A DNA stretch of 58,000 nucleotides. It comes from Cryptomeria japonica (Eukaryota > Streptophyta > Pinopsida > Cupressales > Cupressaceae). Under the pieces are notes generated by a model that saw only the letters and a list, made by a program, of their open reading frames with translations, did no database searches and was not told the origin of the DNA. Below are positions 33,201 through 45,200 of this stretch, in pieces. Numbering within the stretch: position 1 is the stretch's first letter; every line of letters begins with the position of its first letter. Made by a program: the position numbers and the translations under genes. Where the stretch lies: contig NC_081414.1 of the NCBI RefSeq assembly GCF_030272615.1, positions 6,895,001 through 6,953,000 on the forward strand, written 5' to 3'.

Positions 33201-36200
33201 GCACTCACCTCACCAACTCAAAGGGTCCTTCATCATCGTCAAAGGCTTTTCCATGTTGTTTAAGCCTTCATCTTGCATCTATCATCTCAATTCTCATGTT
33301 TGATCTTCATACTTGCATTCATTGTCTCCATCTCTGATGATGATGATCAAATGAAATGATCATCATATATCGTTCATCGCCAGGGTATTGAGGACTAAAT
33401 CAGCTCAACCTCACCTAATCTAGGATCTGATTGCTGCCAAACCTATCTAAAACCTAAAACTTAAAGCAAATGAGGGGGTCCCCATTTGTGATGGGGTGAT
33501 GTGTGAAATGGTCACAACAATGCCCAACTTCGTTTATACTTGCCATCTCCTTTGTCATTCTGTCCTAGATTAAATGGAACTCTGCCCCTCTACCATTTGC
33601 ATCGAATTACATTTAAGTGTTCTTTAGGATGGGAGATTCAATCTCTTCATTATAAGTTTCAAACACCTTTGAGAGTTGCAATTTTCATCCTAGCCGACTT
33701 CACCTTTATCATTTGCATCTTTGAATGAAGGGGAAGAGGTCGACTTGTTACTAATGATTTGAAACTTTGGATTCTAACTTTCCCTCCAAAATGCAGACTT
33801 GCTCAATATCCTAGTTAGGCGAGATCTAATGAAAGTTATGTATAAACCAAAGACAACATCAGATTTGTCTATAACCATGCATTGATCTTAAAGGTTGGAC
33901 TTTTCGTGACCTTGTGCATTAAAAAAAAGGGCAGAAATCCTCTATGTATGCACATTAGAGAGCTAGAACAAGGTCGGGATTGATAGGTGCCTGTGCATAG
34001 ATTCAATGGTCAGAATTTCTCATAAGTCATACATTCATTGCAAGATAAAGTCGGGTCTAGCACATTCTCATGCATGATTTCAGAACTTTCACATGCCTAT
34101 GTATAAAAGTGGAACTTTCACCATCTCATGTATAAAAGTGGAACTTTCACCATCTCATGTGTAAAAGTGGAACTTTCAAGGGCTCACGCATAAAAGTGGA
34201 ACTTTCACCATCTCATGTATAAAAGTAGAACTTTCAAGGGCTCATGCATGAATTCATTGCTTCAAGACACTCACAGCTTAAGCAATCTTTGCAATGCAAC
34301 ATCAGGGATACAAAGGTCAAATGTATTATTTGGACAAACAACCTTGCAATTCCACCCTTTACAACAACTAAAGCAAGACATCTAACCTCACATTTCAAAA
34401 CCTTCACTTCAAATCCCAAATTCATTCTTGGACTCATCAAGACAAAACCTTCTCATTCTAAGGCTAAAGAGCACAAAATGTTGCCAAGTGAACACTAAAC
34501 TAATCAAAACACCTAACCTAGCCAACGAAAAGTGGAGGTCCCCATTTGCAATGGGGCGAAGTGTGAAAACGTCGCAACAGTAACTTTGAGTTATAAGTTG
34601 AAGACTTACATTTAATTATTTAAAAGGTTGTTTTAAGTAGTTAAATAAAGTGTCTCTAGACTCAAGGTGCAAAAAGAAAAGTAAACAAATGACACTATTA
34701 TTTTTTCATAACTTTGAGGAAATAATTAGAAAATAGAAAATAATATTATATCATTTCCTCAAAATAAAGTTATAAAAAGGAATTTTGTTTTGAAAAAGCA
34801 TCTTCTTGTTTGTTTAAACAATTTCATTTTCTAGGACTTAACGTCAGTTATTTCTTTCCCAAGGATAAAAACCCTCTAATATTGTTCTAGCCTTCCATTG
34901 TAATACTACTCAAGGATTGCCAATGTGCTTCAACAAATAAAGACTTCCAGATTCACAGTTTCCAATTTGGTGTGAAGTTTTCAATGATTTTCAATATTAT
35001 GCTAAGTTTTGTATTTGTCCGTCGGATTTCCTCCTACACCCCAGGTTAATGGTATTAAAGAAATACAGACTTTCTATTACTTCAAATGGTATCATGGTGT
35101 ATCTAACCTTTGTCTAATTCTATATGCCCACTCATATAAGGTCTGGATACAAGAAGTTAGGGCTTCAAACTTGTGACATTAGTCATTACTTCCTACACAT
35201 TCTTAGATGGAAGACAAATAATCAACAACACCAACTTCAAAGATGTTCTAGAATATGATAGAAGATGCATTATAAAAAAAATGAGAAGAATTGGAAAAAT
35301 CCATGCACAAGAACAAACAAGTATTATTGATTAGTTCTTGCTACTTTTCGAGTAGGTTCAAAATCATTCCAATTCACAACAACAATTTGGTGGTCAAGCT
35401 CCATACAAGGTACAGGGTAATCTAGACATTCCTATGATTGAACATGCCACTAATGCCTCACCCACAACAATACTCCATTGGACGGTTCAATGCAGAATCT
35501 GAGAAATGTGTCACTCAACAATGTTATCTCATGTACAAAATCAAGCCTTTCCAAGATACAATCCTTTGAAATGTCGCTCTATTGGAGAAATGTGATGTTT
35601 TACTTGGGCAACCATATCTTTACCATCAACATACAATCTATGAAGCAAAACCTATAAGTGTTGCCATAGATGTTAGTGATAAGAGATGCAACACACCATA
35701 AATAGTTTCTTAGTTGTCACTCATTAGCACCAAATAGTGCTAGAAGCTACTCAATTCTAGTAAAAAGTTTATACTTTTGATGGGAAGACCTAAATATGAG
35801 AACATCCAAGCAACACCAATTCATACCATTATTCCCCTGGTAACAGCAACAAAGACCTCAAAGTTGAACCACAAATTGGAAGAATAAAAGGATAACTTCC
35901 ACCAAAGGAAGTGTCTACACACTATGCAATGAAGGATACTATTACGTGATTCCTAGACTATCTCTACCTAATGCTTCCATTTACCATAAATCATTTCTGG
36001 AGAATAAAAGGATCAAATGACAAATCCATGAACTCATAAATAAAGGACACATCAAGCCAAGCTTGTCACCTTGCAGCAGCCCAATTGTAATTGCACTAAA
36101 GGACAAAACATGGCGCTTGAGCATTGATTACAAAGCTCTCAACAAGATCATAATGAATAACCGCAACCCTATTGCAAGGATTGAGGACTTGCTAGACCAT

Positions 36201-39200
36201 CTCCTCAATGCAAAAATTTTCACCAAAATCAATTTTATGTTGAGATGTCATTAGATTTCATGTGAACCTACAAACATGTAGAAGACAACCTTCAAGGCAA
36301 AAGAAGGTGTAATGTCCCCTATTTGGGATCACCTTCTATTTTACCCTAAATTCACAAATCCAGAGTGAAACAAGGACAAACATAATTAGGAAAATAATTT
36401 TCATTTAAGAATAAGATAAGATAAACCTATTTTTCAAAACCTGCAATGAGATTAGACAATAATGCAGATAATTCATGAAATACATCCAATTCTAGGGTTA
36501 GGATATGCATAAACTCATATGAACAATTTCATTGAAACTCAACCATAATGAGGGTTGGAAGACATGATGAGGTGCCCCAAGTATCCTCTGCTCTAGGCCC
36601 AACAGCAAGACCTTATCCTCTGTGGCCTCACGTGGTCCTTAACCGATGGTACTCAACCATCATCATGAGGTGGTATACCTAGTGAGAAGGCTTTACACCG
36701 TTCCCCTCCATCATATCAACCTCTCATCTCTTAGGATTGATCCACTTCAACAATTAATCCTTGTGGAGATAGTAGGGAAGCTACAGTAGGGTGCCTTTGA
36801 CCCTCAACCCTAGGCCCAAGATTAGGACCTTATCCTCTTTGGCCTCATGTGGTCCTTAACGATGGTCCTTAACCATCATCATGAGGTGGCCCCGTGGTCC
36901 TTAACCAATGGTCCTTGACCATCTTTACGAGGCATTGTGGCTGGTGTGGAATCTCTCACCGTTCCCCCTATTGTGTCTCTTCCTTCTATCACAATTGCAA
37001 ATAATGATAAAATATACAAATTGAAATTATACATCATTATGTTTTATTATATTAACAATATTTAACGTTCCCCTCTTATGTCATATTAATTATATTGAAT
37101 TAACAATATTATATTATATTATCAGCATCATATTGTATTAACAATATTATTATATTAACAGCAGCTTATTGTATTAACAATATTATATTATATTAATAGC
37201 AGCCCATTGTATTAATAATATCATATTATATTAATAGCATCATATTGTATTGATAGCAATCTTATATTCCCATATTTATACTGTGTGTACTTCTCAGGCA
37301 GTGACTGCTGATGTCAATCCTTATGTTTTCCTTAATTGAGTAGTACATACGGGTTTTTATATTCTTATGTCTCTTGTATGAATTTAGAATTGATTGTTAA
37401 TGACTGTTGTTTCAGTTGTATTAATGATAATATCAAATTGTATCATTAGTTGTAATTGTATTTAACTGCATTAACAATATTAGATTATATCCAAACTAAT
37501 GGTTGTATTAGTGAAGTTAAACTGTATAATAGCAGCATGATATATTATCAATATTCCTCATACCCGTAATGATTACCAGACAAGGTGCGGATGATATCAC
37601 TTAATTATTCCCGTATACTCCTTTTATTCTCTTTTTCCCTTCGTATTCTCCTTTTCCAATCCTTCAGTCTCCTCTTTTCTTACTTCCCTTATTTCCTTTT
37701 TTCTTCCGTGTGTATCTTATTTGGAGGAAGGTGGTCAAAGGTATTTAATTTCTTTGACTGGCTATGACCCTTCCTAAAGAATATGACTCCCCCTTGAGTC
37801 GTGCCTTTTCTGATTAAAATTTGTTATTCTTAAACACAGCCTAATGCATTGGTAATTTGATCGGTGCTTTCCTAATAAACAAATTTTGATATAAGTAATG
37901 CACATATTAATAAATTCTGAATAATTCTATTGATAATAATATGTGATGCACATATTAATAAATAATTTGTGTATAATAATTTTTAATATTAATTTGTGAA
38001 TAATAACAATGTACTGAAATGTTTAGAGTAATCCATTAAGTGAATATATATTGAATGATTAATTGTGCCCTTTAGCTTAACTAACACCCCAACTACATTC
38101 ATGTGGATGATGAATAACATTCTCAAGCCATCCAAGAATTCAATTGTTATAGTCTACCTTGACGACATCCTACTATTTAGCAACACATGGGATGAACATC
38201 TGCACCCTATAGAGCAAGTGCTTGACGACTTATTGAAGCATAAGTTGCATGCAAACATGGAAAAAAGTTGATTTGCAAAGCAAGAGATACAATATCTAGG
38301 AAACATAGTAGATGCACAAGGAGTGCATGTAGGCCTGACCAACTTCAAGTCATCTAGGAATAGCCATAACCAAAGAATCTCACAAAGCTCCACAACTTAT
38401 GGGGATTAGCAAATTTATACGAGAGATTTCTACTTTGTTTTTTCTCATGTGATTTGGCCTCTAAACCAAGTTACCAAATGCAACTTTAAAGCAAAATTCA
38501 TATGGTCAACTACACAACAAAAAGCATTTAAAGAGTTGAACAAACTCTATTCTGTACCAATACTTGCATGACCCAATCTTCAACAACCATTTGAGATTGA
38601 GACCAATGAATCAAGTGATGCACTTGGAGCAGTCCTCACTCAACATGGTCACACTTTTGCTTATCATAAAGAACCATTCACCATACCAGTAAGAAACTAC
38701 CGAACATATGATTGCAATGTTTATAATGTTATTGTTCAAGCATTTCAATATTGGAAGCATTACATCTTGGGCAAGGTGACTGTGATCTATGATCCAAACA
38801 AATCGCAAGCCACTTCAATTCTTGTAGACTCAAAACAAGTTACAACAAGAGCAGCATCAAAAATGATCTATTTATCTTCAACAATTTCATCTAAACATTA
38901 ACATAAGTAGGGAAGTTCCAAGCCAATCGCAGATTGGTCTAAGTCATCCTCCAGTTCAAGCTCTCTTTTGTGATTGATGAACGGAGGCATGAAGTTAGCG
39001 AATGGTAAAAATTGTATCTATCTAACATGGATTTTTGCAAATATATATCAAAATTTCCTTAGTGGTAATTCAATTCCAAATTTCTATTGGAAGGATGGAC
39101 TCCTATACCACCTTGGGCACTTCTGTGTTTTGCATGAGGTAGAGAGACAAATTAATTTGGGAAGCTCATTTTAGTAAGGTTGCGGGACTTTAAACAACTC

Positions 39201-42200
39201 TGCAGTGTTACAAAAGAACTTCTTTTGGCCACACCTTACGTCAAATGTTGCCAAAAGCATCAAGTCTCGTATTGCATACACAATTGCCAAACTAATCTAC
39301 AACAAGCAAGGTTTGTACACAACTTTGCCCGTTACCACAAGACCGTAGGAATCCATTTCCATGGCCTTCCTCTCATACTACCAAACATGCTAATGACTGT
39401 CTTTGTAGTGGTCCATAGATTCTCAAATATGGCAATTCTAATACCTTGAAGAAAGCAATCTCAAGTCTATAAACAATTGACTTGTAGTTTCAGCATGTCT
39501 AGATCCACTTTGGAATGCCAAAAAATAATAATATAGAAGTGTGCTTGAGCTCTATCTCGGGTTTTGTCTAGGATCTGTGTTAGTTGGATCTTTTTGGTTA
39601 TTTTGACATTCATTTCTCCAAGTTGTGTCTTTAATATCTAGAGCATCCAACACTGAGCTGTGTTGCGAAATATGGATCGAAGAATAATGACAACGATTCT
39701 AGAAGACTGATTGCCGTGAGTTATTGATCGTCTCCATCATTGAATCCAGTTTAAATACAAGAGGAAAGGTTGCCTACGTAGGGACATGTCCATACGTGGC
39801 AGTTGCCACGTATGGACATGCCCCTACGAAGGCAACCGTTCATAACAATTAGTTTGTTTATGTTTAATTTCCGAACTGTATGCTCTATTAATATATCACT
39901 CTCCAGATAATAACAGATTTACCATCAGTTAGATTCACGAGGGCTATATCTTAACACTCCCTCTTAGCAGGAGTGGATCTAAGTAATTTTCTTGGGAGCA
40001 TATTCTGTCATGACTTCCGACACAATTCGGGACAACATTTAATATAGTCTTGTCATGACAATAAACTCAATATCATGATATCTGGCTCAGTCCGAGACAA
40101 TCACTTACTTTAGGATCAAGATATCCAACACAGTCCGGGACAACAACTTAATGTAGTCAATCTTGACACTTGGTCAACTATTGTCAAGATCGTCACCTTG
40201 AAATAGTAACCTTAAACATAAGAAGATCGTCATCTTCTTGAACATAGTTAGAATATTGCAATATACATTTTATTTATTTATTCATGAACAAATTACACAT
40301 GGTAGGAATTTCATCCTAATAATCTCAATTATAATCTAGTCATACCAAGTTTACTTCTGAAGTATTCTATCTTCAATCTTGCAAGTGGCTTGGTGAAGAT
40401 ATCAGCATTTTGTTCTTTAGTACTGATGTACACTAGTTTTATGACGTTTCGATCTACCATATCTCTTATGTAGTGATAAGGGATCTCAATATGTTTGGAT
40501 CGATTGTGAAAAACTGGATTTACTGAGAGCTTGATACAGCTCTGATTATCACAGTGAATTATTGTTGAATTCAGAGTTTTTCCAAATAATCCAAATAATA
40601 ACTTTCTTAGCCATACCGCTTCACGAGCTCTCATGGAGGCTACCATATATTCTGCTTCGGTGGAGCTTTGTGCAACTGCTGACTGTTTTCTGCTAAACCA
40701 AGATATCATAGCAGAACCAAGACTGAAGCAACACCCTATAGTACTTTTACGGTCAGTGGTACTTCCGGCCCAATCAAAATCAGAATATCCTTCAAGTTGA
40801 ATCTCAACATTTTCATACTTTAAGCCAAGTCCGATTGTGCCTCGTAAATATCTTAGAATGTGTTTAGCAGCCATTAGATGTATCTTCTTAGGTTCACACA
40901 TGAAGTGACTTAATACATTTGTAGCATAGCAGATATCAGGACAAATATTTACCAAATACATGAGTGAATTGACGATTTGTCTGTAGAGTGTGGGATCTGT
41001 AGGTTCTGAATCTTCTGCCTCAATTTTCAGCTTGTGCAAATTAGTTTCCATTGGTGTAGCTAATGGCTTACACTCCATCATCCCAAATCTAGTTAGAATA
41101 TCTGTGGTGTACTTTCCTTCATTTAGGAAGATGTAGTTTTTCTTCTGCCATACTTCTAATCCCAGAAAATAATGTAGAAGCCCTGGATCCTTCATATCGA
41201 ATTCTACTGCCAGATCTTGCTTACATTTCTCAATGAGATTATCCTCTCCTATTATCAAAAGATCATCCACGTAAAGGACCAATATAATCATATTGCCATT
41301 TGAAGCCTTGAAGTAGATGTTGGGATCTACTAGGTTCTTGGAGTACCCTAGTTTGGAGAGATAGTTGTCTATCCTTGCATACCAGGCCCTAGGTGCTTGT
41401 TTTAACCCATAGAGAGCTTTCTTTAGTTTACAAACATAGCAATTTTTATCACGTATGGTGAATCCTTCTAGTTGTTCTATAAATACTTCTTCTTCAATTG
41501 AACCATTTAGGAAGGCAGTCTTTACGTCCTTTGGTGAATTTTCCATCCTTTGGATGTTGCAATTGCAATGATTGTTCTTACTCAAGTATACCGGGCAACT
41601 GGGGCAAATGTCTCTTCATAATCAATTCCTGCTTTCTGAGAGAATCCCCTGGCCACAAAGCGAACTTTATGTTTTTCAATGCTGCCATCAGATGCATATT
41701 TGATCTTGAATAACCACTTGGATGAGACAATTGATTTGTCTTTTGGTCTAGGCACTATATCCCAAACATCATTCTTTAGTATAGATTGATATTCTTCAAC
41801 CATAGCATCTTTCCAAGCCTGTTTTGATAAGGCTTCTCTGACATTTGTTGGTTCAAAATTTGTGAGTTCGGTTAGAAGTGCACATAACATTTTAGAGTTC
41901 TTGTTCTCTTATTTTCTTTGGAAATTTCATTTGGTTCTACATTATTCTCTTCAATTATTTTCCTTGCCCATAGAGGTCTTTTCTTGTTATTGAGTGTTTC
42001 AATATTTTCATCAACAAGAGGTTCAAAAACTCTTATGATGTCCTCCCTCTCAGTGTCTAAAGGTTCGGAATTTTCTATGATATTCTCCCTCTCAATCTCA
42101 GTTATGTGATCTTCTTCTTCTTTAGTAATGTTATAATCCTCAGGTTCTTTGTGTGTAGTGTTTTCTTCAAACTTTACATCTCTACTTATCTCAACAGATT

Positions 42201-45200
42201 TTTTCCCTGGAATGTAAATGCGATATCCTTTAGTATTTTCACTATAGCAAATGAAGATACCTCTTTTTCCGGATGGTTCTAGTTTTGTCCTCTTTTCTTT
42301 AGGAACATGTATATATACGGGACAGCCAAATATCCTTAAATGACTTAAGTCTGGTTTGTTCCCTGTAAAAGCTTCTTCAGGAGTTATGTTTTCTAGAACT
42401 GAGTGCGGACATCTGTTTTGAATGTAGACTGTTGTATTTGAAGCTTCTGCCCAGAATGAAGTGTGTAAGTTTTGGTCATGCTTTATGGCTTTTGCTGCTT
42501 CAATTATGGTTCTGTTCTTTCTTTCTGCTACTCCATTATGTTGTGGATTATATGGTACAGTATACTCCCTCTTAATCCCAACAGAATTACAAAAGTCTTT
42601 GAAGTTGTCAAATGTATATTCTCCCCCATTATCGGATCTTAACACCTTAATTTTCTTCCCTGACTGGTTTTCTACTAGTGCCTTGAATTCTTTGAACTTA
42701 GATAGTACTTCATTTGAGTCTTTGCACTTTAGAAAATATATCCATGTTTTTCGAGAGTAGTCATCAACAAAGATTATGTAGTATAAGGATCCAATTAGGG
42801 ATGGTGTTGACATGGGACCGCATAGGTCTGAGTGAATTAGTTCTAAAATAACTTTTGATTTGTGCTCGCTTAATGGAAAAGAAACTTTCACATTCTTTCC
42901 CAAGGCACATCCTTTGCAAATGCCTGTGTGTTCAGATTTTAGTTGGGGCAGTCCTGAAGTAATCTTCTTTATGTTGGATAGAGCACTATATCTTAGGTGT
43001 CCTAATCTTTTGTGCCATAATTCATTATTATTTGAAACTTCAAGATTTAGTGCTTCCTTTTGATCACTGCATAGTTTGTATAGGCTACCATCTCTTGAAC
43101 CTACTGTTATGGCATTTTTGATATTTGTATTTTTAGGCCAGAGTAGAACTTTATCTTCATTGAAGGTAACCCGATATCCTTGATCAGCTAAGCCTGAGAT
43201 TGAGACTAGATTTCTTTTTATTCCAGGTACAAACAAAACATCCTTTAATTGTAGAGATACTCCATTTCTTAGTTTGATAGTACAGGTCCCAATTCCTTTC
43301 ACAGGACATGTGGAGTTATCTCCAATAGTAACCTCTTCACTTGAGTGCCCGTTAAGTGTTTCAAACTGATTTTTGAATCCTGTTATATGCCTTGATGCTC
43401 CACTGTCTACGATCCAAGTGTTTTTATTTGTATTTATTTCGCTTGATAGGGCTAAGAAGAAAAGTGAGTTTTCTCCTTTGACTTCGGCTAGAGTAGCTTG
43501 TGTTTTCTTCCTTTCTGGATAATTCCTGTGAGTGTGCCCATATTTGTCGCATTAGTAACACTGAATTTTAGACATATCTCTTTTCTGATGGTTTTTATTT
43601 CCTCTCTTCCGTTTAGAGAACTTTTTCTTTTTGTTGAAGGTATTTGTATTAAGTGCTTGGATTTCTCCTTCTTTATTTGGCCCTAATCCTCTTGAGATTA
43701 GTCGAGATTCCTCTTGAATGCACTCATTCTTAAGTTGTCAAATTTGGGTAAGGGGGGTGTTCTGCTAATACATTGAATGTAGGATTCCCATGAAATTGGT
43801 AATCCTCTTAGGGCTATGAGAGAGATTTCTTGATCATCTACCTCATTTCCAATAGTTTGTAATTGGTCTTTTACTTCAGATATCCTTGAAAAGTATGTAG
43901 ATATTGTATCATCTTTATTCATCTTTATGTTTAAAAGTTGTTGTTTCAAGGTTAACATTCTGCTCGCATTGTTAACTTCATATGTATTTTTAATGGTTTT
44001 AAATACTTCATATGCTTTAGGCAGTCTGGCTATAGATGGAAGAATATGATCTTTGACTGAGTCGATAATTATTTTCTTTGCTTTATTATTACGCTTTTTC
44101 CAGGTAGATTTCTCTGGTTCATCATTTGGCATGTCTAGATTTTCTTCTATGTAAGACTCTAATTCTAGTTCTTCAAGAATGGCAATGATTCGTATCTTCC
44201 AGGAAACGAAGTTGGAGGCTCCTTCGAGTCTATCTTCCACTCTCATATTACTTGACATTTTGAATATTTTCTTAGTCGGATATATCCTCTGCGTATATAG
44301 CCTCTGCGTCGATTTGTTATTTACTTCCGATAAATGCTTATGAGTAATATGGCTGTCTAATTTATTCTCTTAATAACCTGGCTCTGATACCATGTTGTGA
44401 AATATGGATCGAAGAATAATGACAACGATTATGGAAGACTGATTGCCGTGAGTTATTGATTGTCTCCATCATTGAATCCGGTTTAAATACAAGAGGAAAG
44501 GTTGCCTACATAGGGACATGTCCATACGTAGCAGTTGCCACGTATGGACATGCCCCTATGGAGGCAACCGTTCATAACAATTAGTTTGTTTATGTTTAAT
44601 TTTCGAACTGTATGCTCTGTTAATATATCACGCTCCAGATAATAACCGATTTACCATCAGTTAGATTCATGAGGGCTATATCTTAACAAGCTGATCCCCA
44701 AGTTTTTAAGAGTCCCATCCATCAAACGCTCCAGATCCAAGACTACATTCTTTTATGAGGCCTATCTTACAAATACACCTCAGGTTTTGATCAGATCATT
44801 GGGAGGGCTTCGGTCTTCATTAGAAAAGAAAGTCCGTACTTCCTCTTGAATAGAACTGCCCCTTAACATCCATAATCACCAGATATTGTCGTGGACTCCT
44901 CCTCCCTATGCATGCGAAAATCCTTCAACTTTTCTCCTGCGTGTCAGTGCTGTTAAATAACCCCTTTGACTCTTCGACTATTATTCCTTATATTACATAT
45001 AGATTTCATTCAAATTCTCATATTTTTTGTTATAAAGAATGATTTAATCCATTTGCTTTCTTAAATGATATATTTGAATTTGATTTGAAATGTTCGCTTA
45101 TATGTAATTAAGAAGAATTATATCCAAAGAAAGGTCGGAATATATGATGACAAGTCCCTATATTTGTCCAATTACCAGATACCTAAGAGAACGCTTGATC

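Larger units (their letters stand above)
26987..33519 (-). mobile_element. Element B: LTR-like module plus leader plus about 1,070-codon dead ORF
   Basis: On the minus strand it starts at 33519 with TGTTGTGACC and the family hairpin (33480-33496). A private GATCAG-type minisatellite (33190-32430), a long leader and a broken ORF (31483-26987) follow, interrupted by a small copia derivative at 27196-28457. The layout is the same as element A, in the opposite orientation. No reverse transcriptase or integrase motif was found. No 3' LTR follows the ORF; instead a CCAAT/telobox/TATA cassette of the same strand lies at 26904-26767. That fits B having inserted into another LTR whose 5' end is the copy at 34579. 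It lies sense to INTS9 within intron 2. Confidence 0.6.
33520..34579 (-). mobile_element. LTR-like module, copy 5 of the TGTTGTGAC family
   Basis: On the minus strand it starts at 34579 with TGTTGCGACG, then the hairpin (34540-34556), then the 34085-34245 minisatellite. It runs into the start of element B at 33519. It is probably the outer half of an LTR split by element B, the inner half with its promoter boxes lying at about 26.98 kb and below; this is inference from order and orientation. Confidence 0.5.
39661..44688 (-). mobile_element. Complete but defective Ty1/copia retrotransposon, 5,028 bp
   Basis: Two 296-bp LTRs (14 differences by eye, 11 transitions, about 4.7%) are flanked by AGCTG target duplications. 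The primer-binding site TGGTATCAGAGC touches the 5' LTR and a polypurine tract touches the 3' LTR. The polyprotein order gag, protease, integrase, reverse transcriptase, RNase H is the copia order. The coding part has at least one gag frameshift, a stop inside the zinc knuckle, a frameshift between integrase and reverse transcriptase, a further stop and a 1-bp deletion. It cannot move on its own. It lies in INTS9 intron 2 on the same strand as the gene, inserted just downstream of the older gypsy pol. Confidence 0.95.

Noticed and set aside
34580-35084. Complete gypsy 5' LTR
   Set aside because: The inner end and PBS are plausible, but no TG start or matching 3' LTR was found, so only a remnant is called.
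41918-43686. Several plus-strand ORFs across the copia element (41918, 42461, 42860, 43498)
   Set aside because: They are antisense shadows of the integrase and gag frames and carry no domain.
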